Source: Phytoactinopolyspora mesophila
Lineage (GTDB): Bacteria > Actinomycetota > Actinomycetes > Jiangellales > Jiangellaceae
DNA length: 64,000 nucleotides
Assembly: GCF_010122465.1 (NCBI RefSeq)
Contig: NZ_WLZY01000004.1
Span: 462,443-526,442 of the forward strand
Direction of reading: 5' to 3'
Shown: positions 50,037-57,860 of the stretch, in pieces
Position numbering within the stretch: the stretch's first letter is position 1
How the letters are laid out: each line of letters begins with the position of its first letter
Notes under the pieces: generated by a model
The model's database searches: none
What the model was told of the DNA's origin: nothing
Seen by the model: only the letters and a program-made list of their open reading frames with translations
Translations under genes and position numbers: made by a program

Positions 50037-51026
50037 ATGGGGTACAGCGGCCTGATCTATGCGGCGATCGTCGCCGCCTGGTTGGCCGTACTCGTGCCAC
50101 GATGGGTTCGGCGCAACGAAGAAGTAGAGCGTGCGCGTGAGACGGACGCCGCGAGCGGGGTTCGTGTGCTGGCCCGCCGGTCCGGCCCGATCCACGCGCC
50201 ACACCGTACGGCGACAGAAGGCGCCAACAGCCGGGTCATCATCTCAGCCGATCCCGGCGGACTCGCGCCGCCCGCGTCTGAACCAGCAGGCGACGGTACC
50301 CGGGAAGCCGTCGAAGCAGGCAGTTCGAAGGTGCCCGATGGTTCTTCGGCGGCCCGTGCCGAAGGTGACGGCCGTACGGCCACCCACGCCCGTCCGGACC
50401 CGTCGGCCGAGTACAAGATGGCGCTTCGCCGCCTGGAGGAGACGTTCGTCCAAGCTGCACAGCGCCGTCGGCGAATGCTCGCGGTCCTGCTGGCAGCCAC
50501 TGTCGTGAGTCTCGCCGGGACATTCGCCGGGCCGGTTCCCGCGTGGGGGCCGGCGCTCGTAGGCAGCGGGCTGGTCGGATTCCTGATGCTGGCTCGTGGT
50601 GCGACCGTGGAACAGGAACGACGGCGCACAGCGTTGCGGCGCAAGATACGACAGCGAGCCGCTGCGGCCGCGGCGCAACCAGCCGAGGTCGCTCCTACAC
50701 TCACCGACGACGGCAAACGAGTCGCGGTACTAGACGTTCCGGCCGAATCGGAGCCGGTCCGAGAGAACACGTGGGAGCCGGTCGAGGTCCCACTGCCGAT
50801 GTATATGAACAAGGCGAAGGCGCCGCGTGTCGCCCGGAAGATCGACCTCAGCGTGCCTGGGTCCTGGACCTCCGGGCGCCTGGAGCCCAGCCGCTCGTTC
50901 GACCTCCCGTCGCGGCCGCCTGCCGCGGCCGAGAGCTCTGACAGGTCGCGCACGGAAGCGGCGCGTGCCGAGGCGGAGGAGCAGGCCGACGACCACTCGC
51001 AGAACCGCCGCGCCGTCGGCGAATGA
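50037..51026 (+). CDS. GlpR-like membrane protein
   Basis: A 329-residue protein from ATG 50037. N-terminal TM (GYSGLIYAAIVAAWLAVLVP) then RWVRRNEEVERARE, a long variable region, and a central pair of TMs (RMLAVLLAATVVSLAGTFAG, WGPALVGSGLVGFLMLARGA), then a disordered tail ending in charged residues. Position after the RimJ-like gene and membrane layout match the corynebacterial GlpR, receptor of the gephyrin-like Glp, and M. tuberculosis Rv0996. The assignment is by synteny and topology, not by motif. Confidence 0.75.
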   Translation: MGYSGLIYAAIVAAWLAVLVPRWVRRNEEVERARETDAASGVRVLARRSGPIHAPHRTATEGANSRVIISADPGGLAPPASEPAGDGTREAVEAGSSKVPDGSSAARAEGDGRTATHARPDPSAEYKMALRRLEETFVQAAQRRRRMLAVLLAATVVSLAGTFAGPVPAWGPALVGSGLVGFLMLARGATVEQERRRTALRRKIRQRAAAAAAQPAEVAPTLTDDGKRVAVLDVPAESEPVRENTWEPVEVPLPMYMNKAKAPRVARKIDLSVPGSWTSGRLEPSRSFDLPSRPPAAAESSDRSRTEAARAEAEEQADDHSQNRRAVGE

Positions 51027-51131
51027 CGCGACGACGTGCCGCCTGCCTTGCAGGTGCGGGAGGACGCGGCGATGTCCTCGCGATTCGGCATCAGCGGCGA
51101 TCGGGTGGTAATCTGCACCAGGTTGTCACTA

Positions 51132-51205
<74 letters not shown>

Positions 51206-51211
51206 ACTCGC

Positions 51212-51247
51212 AAAGCGGCTGGTCAGAGGCTTCTGATCGGCCGCTTT
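51212..51247 (+). terminator. terminator hairpin of tRNA-Ala
   Basis: AAAGCGGC/GCCGCTTT outer stem with an inner GGTCAGA/TCTGATC stem (one mismatch), eight bases after the tRNA, ending in TTTCTC. Confidence 0.75.
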
Positions 51248-51268
51248 CTCGTTGTGCGACCACTTTAC

Positions 51269-51447
51269 GGGGTCATCGGATTTCAGCGGGGTCGTGGTGG
51301 TCTTTGGGGTTCTGTTTGCCGAAGATCTGCAGGACGTTGCGTGGCGTCCTGCACGTCGAGCGTCATGGCGCACCGTTCGCAGGACGTTGCGTAACGTCCT
51401 GCGAAGCTTCGACAGGACCACACCACCCCACCGAAATCCGATGCCCC
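51269..51447. repeat. nested-hairpin element, MITE-like
   Basis: About 179 bases flanked by imperfect terminal inverted repeats of 32-34 bp: left GGGGTCATCGGATTTC... and right ...GAAATCCGATGCCCC, extending inward through GGGGTCGTGGTGGTC and GACCACACCACCCC. Inside are two hairpins of one type: 51328-51353 (TGCAGGACG/CGTCCTGCA) and 51378-51403 (CGCAGGACGTT-GCGT-AACGTCCTGCG, perfect 11-bp arms). No coding capacity is credible. Confidence 0.75.
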
Positions 51448-51548
51448 TCATTGGTAGACGTCGACCTTCGACCTACTGTAGCGGCCGGGGGCTACAGTTG
51501 GAATGGTGCGCGCCCGAGGTTGTGGAGGAACGCCGATACGCTCGGCTG

Positions 51549-51818
51549 GTGGTGGATAACCCGTACGGTAGCCGAATCAACGCGATCAGTGACCCGGTGC
51601 AGCGCGCGGTTGAGATCGGCAAGCTGCTCAACGACCTCCCGCATGTGGCAGCGGACCTGCGGGAGCTGCGGCAGGCGGCGGTGCTGGAGTTGCGTGAGGC
51701 CGGCTGGTCCTACGGCCGGATTGCGGCCGCTCTCGGGCTGCATCGCAACCGGGTGCAGCACATTGCCGAGGGCCGTACCGGCAAGACCAAGCCGCCCAAG
51801 TCTGAGGGCGAGGGCTGA
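51549..51818 (+). CDS. small helix-turn-helix protein
   Basis: About 89 residues from GTG 51549 (upstream GTG at 51522 also possible). VVDNPYGSRINAISDPVQRA, then LRELRQAAVLELREAGWSYG and RIAAALGLHRNRVQHIAEGR, a sigma-region-4/HTH_23-like helix-turn-helix, then a basic tail. Such proteins are common in actinomycete mobile elements next to toxin genes. Exact role unknown; it lies right after the nested-hairpin element. Confidence 0.65.
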   Translation: MVDNPYGSRINAISDPVQRAVEIGKLLNDLPHVAADLRELRQAAVLELREAGWSYGRIAAALGLHRNRVQHIAEGRTGKTKPPKSEGEG

Positions 51819-51866
51819 GCAGCGGTTACCGGAGCGGTGATCGGGGTCCTGGCCGGGCGCTGAGGT

Positions 51867-51982
51867 TCACGGCTGCAGGGTGAGTGCCTTGACGTGTTTC
51901 GGCCGGACGATGGTGAAGTGCCGGTGGTCGAGCGTGGCAATATCGGTGATCTTCACCAAGTGCCCGTATCGATCAGGATCAT
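51867..51982 (-). pseudogene. remnant of a VapC-type PIN toxin
   Basis: Starts ATG-ATC-CTG-ATC (MILIDTGTW then stop), the normal beginning of a PIN toxin, then jumps to VKITDIATLDHRHFTIVRPK and HVKALTLQP, the usual C-terminus, in another frame. More than 80 internal codons are therefore gone. The ATG overlaps the antitoxin stop (ATGA), as in intact vapBC pairs. Confidence 0.75.
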
Positions 51983-52179
51983 TCGCCGAAGCCCTCTGCG
52001 AGGCTCTCTTCGACCCGGGAGGAGGCGTCGCGGCCGCCGCGTCCCATGCCCAACGACCTGGGGAGGCGACGCTGCCGTTTCGGCGCGGTCATGGTGGACA
52101 GCACTTCGGCCGCTCGGTCGAGTTCTTCCGGGCGGATGCGTTCGACCATGTTGTGCAGGTCTTCGCGCGTCACTGTCAT
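51979..52179 (-). CDS. VapB-like antitoxin (orphaned)
   Basis: A 66-residue protein: MTVTREDLHNMVERIRPEEL, then DRAAEVLSTMTAPKRQRRLP and a C-terminal toxin-neutralising type tail (SRVEESLAEGFGE). The N-terminal helix pattern is common in actinobacterial antitoxins of PIN toxins. Its toxin partner is eroded, so it may persist only for lack of selection or as a neutraliser of other VapC proteins. Confidence 0.65.
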   Translation of the reverse strand: MTVTREDLHNMVERIRPEELDRAAEVLSTMTAPKRQRRLPRSLGMGRGGRDASSRVEESLAEGFGE

Positions 52180-52518
52180 GACTCCGAGGATATTTGACTG
52201 TCCGGGCCTGTGCAGATGGAGAAACTCCCTTTGAGGTGCTGATGGCGGGCGGTGTTCACAAGTTCGGAGCTGGACGGAGGGGTGCCGGCCGATGACCAGT
52301 GCTGGGCGCGAGCGGGCTCATCGGGTCGGCGAGGTGGTGTGAGGTTCTGATGACGTGTTCGACTCGGCGGCGGTCGGCGCGCAGCGCCCAGTCGTCGTCT
52401 CGGCCAGATTGGGGTCCGAGGGCGCTCGGGCTGGCGGTGATTGGCAAGTCCAAGATCAGCAATCTCAGGCTCCGTCAACCTCTTGAAAGGGCAGGGCACG
52501 TGCCGCACCAAAGATTGA
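52180..52518. other. non-coding stretch
   Basis: No credible gene or structured element seen; open frames here lack the codon bias of neighbours. The right end merges with the degraded 5' part of the next gene. Confidence 0.5.
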
Positions 52519-53157
52519 GCTCGAACACCGGCGCTGCACGCAACGTCAGACGTTCTCGCTAGAGCGGTGCTGGAGGCCCTCGGACACGCTGTCTGGGTCC
52601 TCGGGACAGCTGACACGGCTGCCCGGCAGCGTCTTGCACGTGCTTACCTTCTCCACGTGGACAGCGCCCGGCGTGACAAGGACTTGGACGGGCTTCGGCG
52701 CGACGACGCGCGCGAAGGCGCACGCCGGCTCCTCGAGGCCCGCGGCCGGTGTCGAATGGTGTTCGACGGGACGACGACACAGACCCTTGAGAAGGGGCAG
52801 CTGGACGGCGAAGAACTGCCTGGCCCGACGGCGATGGTGAAGCTCTTCCTCGACACGGCCGTTGACCGCGGTGGTCTCGTCGCGGAGAAGAAGCACACGC
52901 ATCTCCTGTACGGATACCTGTCGAGCGCTGCGCACCCGACGTTGTTCCGACTCCGGCAACTGCGGCGAGTCTCGGAGGAGTCGGCGGCCCTCAAGATCGA
53001 GGTTGAGCCACATCACGCGCAGCAGCCAGCGCTGCTGACGGCGATGCTGTATCACCTCGTGCTCCGGTCATTCGTTAACTACTTCGGCTACCCGTCGCAG
53101 CGATGCGAACGCCTCGCTGACCAGATCGACGAGGTGTTTTCTGGCTCGACGATCTAA
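52519..53157 (+). pseudogene. 5'-truncated hypothetical protein gene
   Basis: The frame is open from a stop at 52516, and the translated ARTPALHATSDVLARAVLEA-LGHAVWVLG already looks like the inside of a helical protein, with no good start (GTG 52567 is the first). The rest (AYLLHVDSARRDKDLDGLRR, LLYGYLSSAAHPTLFRLRQL, FVNYFGYPSQRCERLADQID) has normal codon bias and resembles the hydrophobic-helix proteins of unknown function seen in mobile islands. About 60-100 N-terminal residues are probably missing. Confidence 0.55.
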
Positions 53158-53280
53158 GCGCCGGTCGGGCATCGTTTCGCTGCGCGGACCGACGACAAAC
53201 GTGCGTCCTACCGTCGCGTGGCGGATCCGATGGGTGTGCGTCGTTCGGCCGCTTCGCGGCAACTTCAGGCGCTCAGGTGG

Positions 53281-53316
53281 TTTACAGATTAGGCGCGGAA
53301 TGGAACATTATCTGTT
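53281..53316 (+). promoter_or_regulatory. candidate promoter of the HTH/nucleotidyltransferase pair
   Basis: TTTACA (53281-53286) and CATTAT (53306-53311), 19 bases apart, lie just before ATG 53317. There is no ribosome site between, so the message may be leaderless. AT-rich compared with surroundings. Confidence 0.4.
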
Positions 53317-54000
53317 ATGTCGTTGAGGGGAGAGTTCGTCAGCACCGAGGAGGCGGCACGCATTCTCGGTGTGACGGTCCAGCACGTCCGGAGGCTCGTG
53401 GACTCCGGTGAGCTGACCCGGATCGCTCGAGGCCTCATCGATCGGTCCTCCGTGGAGCGCTACCTCACCGAACGCCAGGGCGGCCGCACCCGGGCGTGGG
53501 CCGAGCACACCGCATGGGGGGCGATCGCGCTCCTGAGCGGGAACACCCCCGCCTGGCTCGGCCCCGTACAGGCTTCACGTCTCCGGAGCGCGCTGCGTGA
53601 TATCACCGATCCCGCCGATATCCTCGCCCGTACTCGTGATCGAGCCAAGGTCCATACGTTCACCGCGCACCCGGCCGCTGTCACCCGGCTGATGGACAGC
53701 ATGGCCGTCACCGACCACGCAGCGCTCGGACTTGCGATCGGTCCGGGCGAGCCCGGCGCCGCTGAGGGCTACCTCGCTGCGGACACACTCGACGCCACGG
53801 TCAGGTCCCTCGGCCTACGCAACGACCCAGACGGGGACGTCGTCATACGCTCCACCGGGTTCGACTTCGACGTCGTCACCGACCTCGCTTCACGCAGTGT
53901 CACCCTCGCGGCCCTGGACGCTGCCGCGTCCCTTGACCCCCGCGTCCGCGGAGTGGGGCAGCGCGCACTCGCTGAAATTCTGGAGGGGTACCGCCGATGA
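53317..54000 (+). CDS. HTH_17-type DNA-binding protein, probable antitoxin/regulator of the adjacent nucleotidyltransferase
   Basis: A 227-residue protein. Residues about 7-55 form an excisionase/MerR-like HTH (FVSTEEAARILGVTVQHVRR, LVDSGELTRIARGLIDRSSV). The larger rest (WAEHTAWGAIALLSGNTPAW, LTRTRDRAKVHTF-like, VTDHAALGLAIGPGEPGAAE) is an uncharacterised domain with helix-rich repeats. Its stop overlaps the next ATG (ATGA). The pairing of an HTH protein and an NTase matches AbiE-like modules in logic, though the HTH is of a different type. Confidence 0.75.
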   Translation: MSLRGEFVSTEEAARILGVTVQHVRRLVDSGELTRIARGLIDRSSVERYLTERQGGRTRAWAEHTAWGAIALLSGNTPAWLGPVQASRLRSALRDITDPADILARTRDRAKVHTFTAHPAAVTRLMDSMAVTDHAALGLAIGPGEPGAAEGYLAADTLDATVRSLGLRNDPDGDVVIRSTGFDFDVVTDLASRSVTLAALDAAASLDPRVRGVGQRALAEILEGYRR

Positions 54001-54800
54001 CTGGCCCGGGCTCTGAACAGACGCGCCTCAGCGTCGATGTTGACTCCGCGGTCGGTGGTTGGCCGCCGCCATGGCCCAACGTGGCCGAACTGGCGTCCGT
54101 GCTCCCCACCGACAGATGGACCCTCGTCGGCGGTCTGATGACGCAGTTGCACGCCGTGCATCACGGCTTGGGAGTTGTCCGGCCGACTAACGACGTCGAC
54201 ATCATCTTGCACATAGAGACCAGCCGGGGCGTCCCTCACGCCACCGCGACAGCCTTAGAGTCCATCGGCTACGAACTCCAGGACACCGTTGACCCGCGCA
54301 ACAACACCGCTCACCGGTTTGTGCGTGGTTCCAGCAAAGTCGACGTGGTCGCCGGGGCAGTCGAGAACGAGATCGTCGACGTTCTCATCTCCGATCACCC
54401 GGCACCGAAGGTCATCGAACGGCTACGCGGACGCGACATGGTCCGCATCGAGGGCGGCACTCAGGCGCTGCGTCGCACCATCAACGCTCGCTTGGAGATC
54501 GAGCCCGGCACTATCACCACAGTCTCGGTGCCTCGCCCGTTCGGCGCGCTCATCTTGAAAGCCGCCGCGTACACCACCGACTCCCGCGACCGCGACCGTC
54601 ACTTGTTTGACGCGGTGGCCCTGCTGGCCTGCATCACCGACCCATTCACCGAGCGAGACGACTTCGCCGGCTCCGACCGCTCTCGACTCGCCACCTTGGT
54701 GAAGGCACTGCCCGAGCCGCACCCGGCCTGGCGGCAACTCCCTGAACGCGACCGCGCTAACGCCCAGGCAGCCCTGCGGATTCTGGGCACCCCTGCCTGA
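53997..54800 (+). CDS. nucleotidyltransferase, AbiEii/MNT-like, probable toxin
   Basis: A 267-residue NTase-fold protein. WTLVGGLMTQLHAVHHG carries the Gly-Gly helix, VVRPTNDVDIILHIET the D-x-D metal pair, and SSKVDVVAGAVENEIVDVLI the third Asp region; LILKAAAYTTDSRDRDRHLF is the C-terminal helical part typical of AbiEii-type toxins (K-x-x-A...D-x-x-D). Translationally coupled to the HTH gene. The expected action is nucleotidylation of a tRNA or protein target (inference from family). Confidence 0.78.
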   Translation: MTGPGSEQTRLSVDVDSAVGGWPPPWPNVAELASVLPTDRWTLVGGLMTQLHAVHHGLGVVRPTNDVDIILHIETSRGVPHATATALESIGYELQDTVDPRNNTAHRFVRGSSKVDVVAGAVENEIVDVLISDHPAPKVIERLRGRDMVRIEGGTQALRRTINARLEIEPGTITTVSVPRPFGALILKAAAYTTDSRDRDRHLFDAVALLACITDPFTERDDFAGSDRSRLATLVKALPEPHPAWRQLPERDRANAQAALRILGTPA

Positions 54801-55028
54801 GGCGGATCACAGCCTGTCCCTCCCGCTGCAACTCGAGGCTCGAGGTACGTCATATCCGCGAACGACGCAGCTGACGCGGGCTGGGGAACTCGGCCGCAGT
54901 GAGCAAAACGGAGGAGTGCTCTCCCTGATGCCGCCCTGGTCGATGAGGGCGTTGTGCTGCACCCTTCTGTCGTGTCCGTGGCTCGGAGGCTCCAGCTAGG
55001 TAGGAGCTTGGGAAGGGGAGTGGCGCTG

Positions 55029-55217
55029 ATGAGCGAGTTCATGACCACGTCTGAGGTCGCCGAGCTGCTGCGGGTACCAGCGGAGACGGTCCGGTGCTGG
55101 CGGCATGTCGGCAAAGGACCGAGGAGCTTCAAGATCGGTGGCTGGCGGGTCCTCTACGCGCGCGAGGATGTCGAGGAGTTCATCGTCGAGGAACGTCAGG
55201 CCAGCGGTAGGCCATGA
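55029..55217 (+). CDS. excisionase-like HTH_17 protein, copy 1
   Basis: A 62-residue protein: MSEFMTTSEVAELLRVPAET, VRCWRHVGKGPRSFKIGGWR, VLYAREDVEEFIVEERQ. A MerR-like winged helix without an effector domain, as in the Xis/RDF proteins of actinomycete integrative elements. GGAAGGGGAG lies upstream. Very similar to the gene at 56584-56769. Normally it lies just before int; none follows here. Confidence 0.8.
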   Translation: MSEFMTTSEVAELLRVPAETVRCWRHVGKGPRSFKIGGWRVLYAREDVEEFIVEERQASGRP

Positions 55218-55358
55218 TCAGCCAGTCCGCAAGAGGGCCAAAACCGGCCATCCCGGCCACCGGTAACAAACGGTAACCGCGCAGGCCAGAGCCACGGCGC
55301 CGAATCCGCACAGGTGAGCGGACGAGCTGGCCTGTAAGGCGGACGTTGTGCGTAGTGC

Positions 55359-55592
55359 TTAGGAAGCGGCTGAGGCGATTTCGCGGACGTGCAAGATTTC
55401 TCGTCGTCGTCGTGGCCGGATGTCGTCTTCGGCGAGGGTCACGATGGCGACCGTGTTGCCGTCTGCGGCGGTGAACTCCACTTCGTAGCCGCCGGAGGCA
55501 TAGACGCCGACGACGGCGCCGACATCGTCCTTGACCAGTCCAGCGTTGGGTAGGTCGCGGCGAAGGACAACCACTTCGTGTTCCTTGTACAT
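55359..55592 (-). CDS. DUF4926 protein, likely partner of DUF6883 gene
   Basis: A 77-residue protein: MYKEHEVVVLRRDLPNAGLV, KDDVGAVVGVYASGGYEVEF, DGNTVAIVTLAEDDIRPRRR. An SH3-like β-barrel small domain (DUF4926). It lies 10 bases downstream of the DUF6883-type gene; the two recur as a pair in bacterial accessory regions and are suspected toxin-antitoxin or immunity partners. Confidence 0.75.
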   Translation of the reverse strand: MYKEHEVVVLRRDLPNAGLVKDDVGAVVGVYASGGYEVEFTAADGNTVAIVTLAEDDIRPRRRREILHVREIASAAS

Positions 55593-55602
55593 CGCGATCT
55601 CC

Positions 55603-55929
55603 TTAGCTCGGGTAGGCCGTCACCAGTCGAGGCGGGGTGTCAGCTTCGTCGCTGATCCACACTGTACGCAATCCGATCATCCGACCGTTTGGAGTCTGGA
55701 TCACCCCGTCGATTACGTACTTGTATCCGAACTGAGTCTTGTGTTCGTCCACGATCTGACCGTGAAGTCCGATCTCTTCGAGATCATCTCGGAGCTGGTT
55801 CCAGTGTGCTCTTGTGTAGCCGACAGTGAGGAAGAACGTGGCCTTGTCGCCGCCGACCGGGTGGTCCGCTGCGAGGAGATAGTCCAGCACCTTGCGTTCA
55901 TCGACGTTCACCTCGCTCCATCGAGCCAC
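55603..55929 (-). CDS. DUF6883-like protein
   Basis: A 108-residue protein: VNVDERKVLDYLLAADHPVG, GDKATFFLTVGYTRAHWNQL, GYKYVIDGVIQTPNGRMIGL, RTVWISDEADTPPRLVTAYP. The C-terminal strand order (G-x-x-Y-x-V-x-G ... R-T-x-W) is as in DUF6883, a nuclease-like or immunity-associated small fold. Probable partner of DUF4926. Confidence 0.7.
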   Translation of the reverse strand: MARWSEVNVDERKVLDYLLAADHPVGGDKATFFLTVGYTRAHWNQLRDDLEEIGLHGQIVDEHKTQFGYKYVIDGVIQTPNGRMIGLRTVWISDEADTPPRLVTAYPS

Positions 55930-56092
55930 AGCCTCATCGTACCGCGATGACTACCGACACCAATGAGATCGCTTTAGCTCCGGCAGAGCGCTGCTGGGGT
56001 AATGGCCATGGCACTTGGCCTAGACGGTGTGCGCGGTGAGTCGGCTCCCTCACCAGCAACCGCTTGGGACGCGACCATGAGGGAGTACGTGA

Positions 56093-56157
56093 TCACGGAC
56101 GCGCTCGCCGATGGCGTCCAGAGCGATGCGGGCGAGCCGTTCCTGCAGCGCATCCGT
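56093..56157 (-). pseudogene. possible 5' remnant of a nucleotidyltransferase toxin gene
   Basis: Directly after the antitoxin-like gene a frame reads DALQERLARIALDAIGE, like the opening helix of AbiEii-type toxins that normally follow this antitoxin, then RVRDHVLPHG and a stop. No NTase motifs remain. Weak, context-based. Confidence 0.35.
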
Positions 56158-56511
56158 CTAGGCGGCGCGACCGAGTTCAGGGAAGCGGTTCTCCCACAGT
56201 GTGCGGACTTGGCGGGCAGGCAGGATGTTGCGCCACTCCCGGCGCAGGATCGCGCGGTTGAGCAGGCGGCGTTGGTCGGCTTCTTGTCCTTCTTCGAGGA
56301 CGATCTTGTACATGGCTGCGCGGTCGTAGTCGTCGTCGAGATTGAACTCCCGGCGCCCACCCCAGGCGACCTCGTGGGGCAGAGTGACGAGGCCGTGCTC
56401 AGGTCCACGCAACTCCTCAAGCTGCGAGGGCACTGCGTATGGCTTGATGTCTGCGTAGCTGAAGGGTGCTCCTGACCGCTTGCCGTCCATACCACCAGTG
56501 TGGCCGGTCAC
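56158..56511 (-). CDS. orphan antitoxin-like protein
   Basis: A 117-residue protein: SQLEELRGPEHGLVTLPHEV, AWGGRREFNLDDDYDRAAMY, KIVLEEGQEADQRRLLNRAI, WRNILPARQVRTLWENRFPE. I recognise the LRGP-x-x-G-x-V-x-LP ... VLxEG ... VRxxWExRFPEL pattern from the regulator that precedes AbiEii-like nucleotidyltransferases in actinobacteria. Here the toxin downstream appears lost. Confidence 0.65.
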   Translation of the reverse strand: MTGHTGGMDGKRSGAPFSYADIKPYAVPSQLEELRGPEHGLVTLPHEVAWGGRREFNLDDDYDRAAMYKIVLEEGQEADQRRLLNRAILRREWRNILPARQVRTLWENRFPELGRAA

Positions 56512-56583
56512 GCACGAGAGCGGGTCGTTGTGCGCGGTGTCGTGGCTCCCGGTAGGTACGGACAGGTTGGAGGGAGATTGCTC

Positions 56584-56769
56584 GTGAACGAGTACATGAC
56601 TACTGCCGAAGTCGCGGAGCTATTGCGTGTGCCGGCTGAGACGGTTCGCTACTGGCGGTACATCGGTAAGGGACCAAGGAGCTTCCGGGTGGGTGGTCGC
56701 CGGGTGCTGTACGCCAGAGAAGACGTCGAAGCGTTCGTCGCGGCGGCTCGGGCGGAAGGCGCAGCCTAG
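56584..56769 (+). CDS. excisionase-like HTH_17 protein, copy 2
   Basis: A 61-residue protein from GTG 56584 with GGAGGGAG upstream: VNEYMTTAEVAELLRVPAET, VRYWRYIGKGPRSFRVGGRR, VLYAREDVEAFVAAARAEGA. Paralogous to 55029-55217 (over three quarters identical in the shared core by eye). It lies 150 bases before the right att copy, the usual place for xis next to int, but int is missing. Confidence 0.82.
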   Translation: MNEYMTTAEVAELLRVPAETVRYWRYIGKGPRSFRVGGRRVLYAREDVEAFVAAARAEGAA

Positions 56770-56921
56770 GGTTCGGGTGCGTCGCCGAAGATCAAGTTCG
56801 ACCACTTTACGACCACAAAACTACTCGATATGTCCAACGGTCGCCGGCAGTGGTCAACTGCATCGCGCCAGGTCAACTAGCTAAGTCAACGGTTGCCAAC
56901 GCCCAGTTCGTACACCTGATC

Positions 56922-56951
56922 GAAGGTCAGGGGTTCGAATCTCCTCAGCTC
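56922..56951 (+). other. attachment-site repeat, copy of tRNA-Ala 3' end (right)
   Basis: Matches 51173-51202 in 29 of 30 bases, but no acceptor 5' half or D-arm is present upstream. This marks the far end of an inserted segment of about 5.7 kb. From 56770 to 57116 nothing else is seen apart from this copy; CGACCACTTTACG at about 56799 also occurs at about 51258. Confidence 0.8.
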
Positions 56952-57116
56952 GGTGGCGGTGGGCACGGTTCTCGTACCTCTCAGGCGGCCGCCTGCCCCC
57001 GCGGTGATCCCGCGAGCGCCAGTTGAGAGAAAGAGCATGACCAGCGACGCCGGCCAAGTAAGCCACCGATGATGCCGGTAGACCCGAAGCGACTGATGCG
57101 CCCTCGAAGGGCAACG

Positions 57117-57335
57117 TCAGCATTTTACTTGCCGGATGTCGCGCCGATCCAGGCCTGCCCCTGCGGGTTCGTCTTCGGTGGTCGGATGCAGGCCGAGCGG
57201 GTCGGTCATCGCCATGTCCACGATCACCCGCGCCAGCAGTTCCAGGTCGCGCTCGCGGCGAGGTGTCACGACGACACGCAGGCCACGCTCGCTCTCGGGG
57301 CGCCGATTGGTCTTGCATTCGTAGTTGCGGATCAG
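57117..57335 (-). pseudogene. small ICE-backbone protein remnant
   Basis: An open stretch of 72 codons: LIRNYECKTNRRPESERGLR, VVVTPRRERDLELLARVIVD, MAMTDPLGLHPTTEDEPAGA. It is like a short conserved protein that follows SSB in actinomycete integrative elements; only a CTG is available as start, overlapping the previous stop. Probably part of the decayed operon 58312-57117. Confidence 0.55.
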
Positions 57336-57848
57336 CTCTCACCACCGGCGTAGAACTCGCCCTCGGCCTGCCGGAGCTCGGCCATGGCATCGAGCGCTCA
57401 CTGCACGAAGTCTTCGTCGCGGTGGGCGATGATCGTGTCCTTCACCGGCTCGGCCGGGTCCTCGCCCGGCCATGCGGTCTTCCGGGTGGGCCCGCTGCGG
57501 TCCAGGCGGGTGCTGGAGGCGGCGACCCAATCGCGCAACCGCTGGTGGTCGTCGGCGAAGTCGCGGTGCCGGCCCAGCGGGGTGGAGCCGTTCTGTTCGG
57601 GGTCGTAGGCGCACAGCCAGTGCAGTGCAGCGCAGACAGTTCCACCGCAGCCAGTTCACCCAGGCGTTGAGCTCCAGCCACTCGGTCTCGGCCTCGTCGG
57701 CGGTCAGCAGATTCCAGTTGATCGGGTGCGGCGGCTCGGGCAGCAAGTTCGCGTTGGCCGGCGTCGCCGGATCGTCGGGCTCGATGTCCTCGAAGTCGGC
57801 CTCGTCCGGATCGGGTGGGAGCGGCGGGGCCATATCGTCGTCACTCAT
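57332..57848 (-). pseudogene. ICE/plasmid-backbone protein, multiply frameshifted
   Basis: Intact N-terminus MSDDDMAPPLPPDPDEADFE ... LLTADEAETEWLELNAWVNW, then a deletion. The family continues in another frame with WLCAYDPEQNGSTPLGRHRD, FADDHQRLRDWVAASSTRLD and VKDTIIAHRDEDFVQ, a TGA stop, then ALDAMAELRQAEGEFYAGGE. A 5-base duplication (TGCAC) explains one shift. The family is common beside SSB in actinomycete ICEs; function unknown. Confidence 0.7.
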
Positions 57849-57860
57849 GGTCGCCGCCAG

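Noticed and set aside
56002..56475. 157-codon plus-strand frame
   Set aside because: Antisense to the antitoxin-like gene 56158-56511, which has a recognisable pattern.
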